Source of the DNA: CAVTWH01 sp963850915
GTDB lineage: Bacteria > Actinomycetota > Actinomycetes > Mycobacteriales > Micromonosporaceae
NCBI GenBank assembly: GCA_963850915.1
Contig: CAWKND010000003.1
Span: 226,765 to 290,764, forward strand
Direction: 5' to 3'
DNA length: 64,000 nucleotides
Shown here: one piece after another, positions 63,938-64,000 of the stretch
Position numbering within the stretch: the first letter of the stretch is position 1
How the letters are laid out: every line of letters begins with the position of its first letter
Program-made: the position numbers and the translations under genes
The notes under the pieces: model-generated
Databases searched by the model: none
What the model saw: the letters and a program-made list of their open reading frames with translations, nothing else
Told to the model about the DNA's origin: nothing

Positions 63938-64000
63938 GGCCACGCAGTCCACTTGTTGCGGGGACCGTGAGGCGCGCGAGGGCGGCGAACTGCTGCTCCG

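Overview
The window is high-GC actinobacterial chromosome. The tRNA-Glu/Asp/Phe cluster, XRE-peptide deformylase fusion, FhuF reductase, carotenoid genes, RepSA-type integrative element and overall style suggest Micromonosporales. That placement is an inference; no rRNA or other marker is present to prove it. The host DNA is saturated with the palindrome GTAC (often GGTACC), while the inserted island is not.

Layout. 0-19 kb is host sequence. It holds an Ala/Pro-rich protein, a secreted subtilase, a CPBP protease, an LppU-like membrane protein, a globin-reductase, an XRE-peptide deformylase fusion, an iron-regulated FhuF-like reductase, three tandem paralogous polytopic membrane proteins with a coupled methyltransferase, a quinone oxidoreductase and an alpha/beta hydrolase, ending at tRNA-Ser(UGA). 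19.5-37 kb is a genomic island. Its left part carries a broken HTH-NACHT-repeat NTPase (a candidate defence protein), a degenerate GyrB-like protein, a DUF6928-like protein, a NUDIX protein and an XRE/TPR regulator. Its right part (27.2-36.4 kb) is an actinomycete integrative and conjugative element (AICE): small conserved proteins, an FtsK-like translocase, SpdB/DUF2637, RepSA, Xis, a DpdA/TGT-like 7-deazapurine enzyme and a tyrosine integrase, followed by HicAB and then tRNA-Lys.

38-53 kb is host again: a GH16 glucanase with lectin domains, a copper lipoprotein, TetR/SDR, a RibD-like reductase, an acyl-CoA dehydrogenase, HTH plus double SRPBCC, glycogen debranching enzyme plus SCP2, an orphan TSPPYW DNA methyltransferase and secreted proteins. 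53-59 kb is a light/carotenoid locus: crtB-photolyase on the minus strand, and crtI-idi-CarH-like MerR on the plus strand. 59-62 kb has a polysaccharide deacetylase, three tRNAs and a GntR/membrane-protein operon. 62.4-63.4 kb holds 3' remnants of an AAA ATPase and an Amidase_6 protein.

A recurring feature is single-base frame breaks inside otherwise conserved genes. There are several in host genes and a dense run in the island. In the AICE the four-base start/stop overlaps between genes are intact although the interiors are shifted, so indel errors in this assembly are a serious alternative to real decay. I mark such genes 'pseudogene' as read and give approximate shift points.
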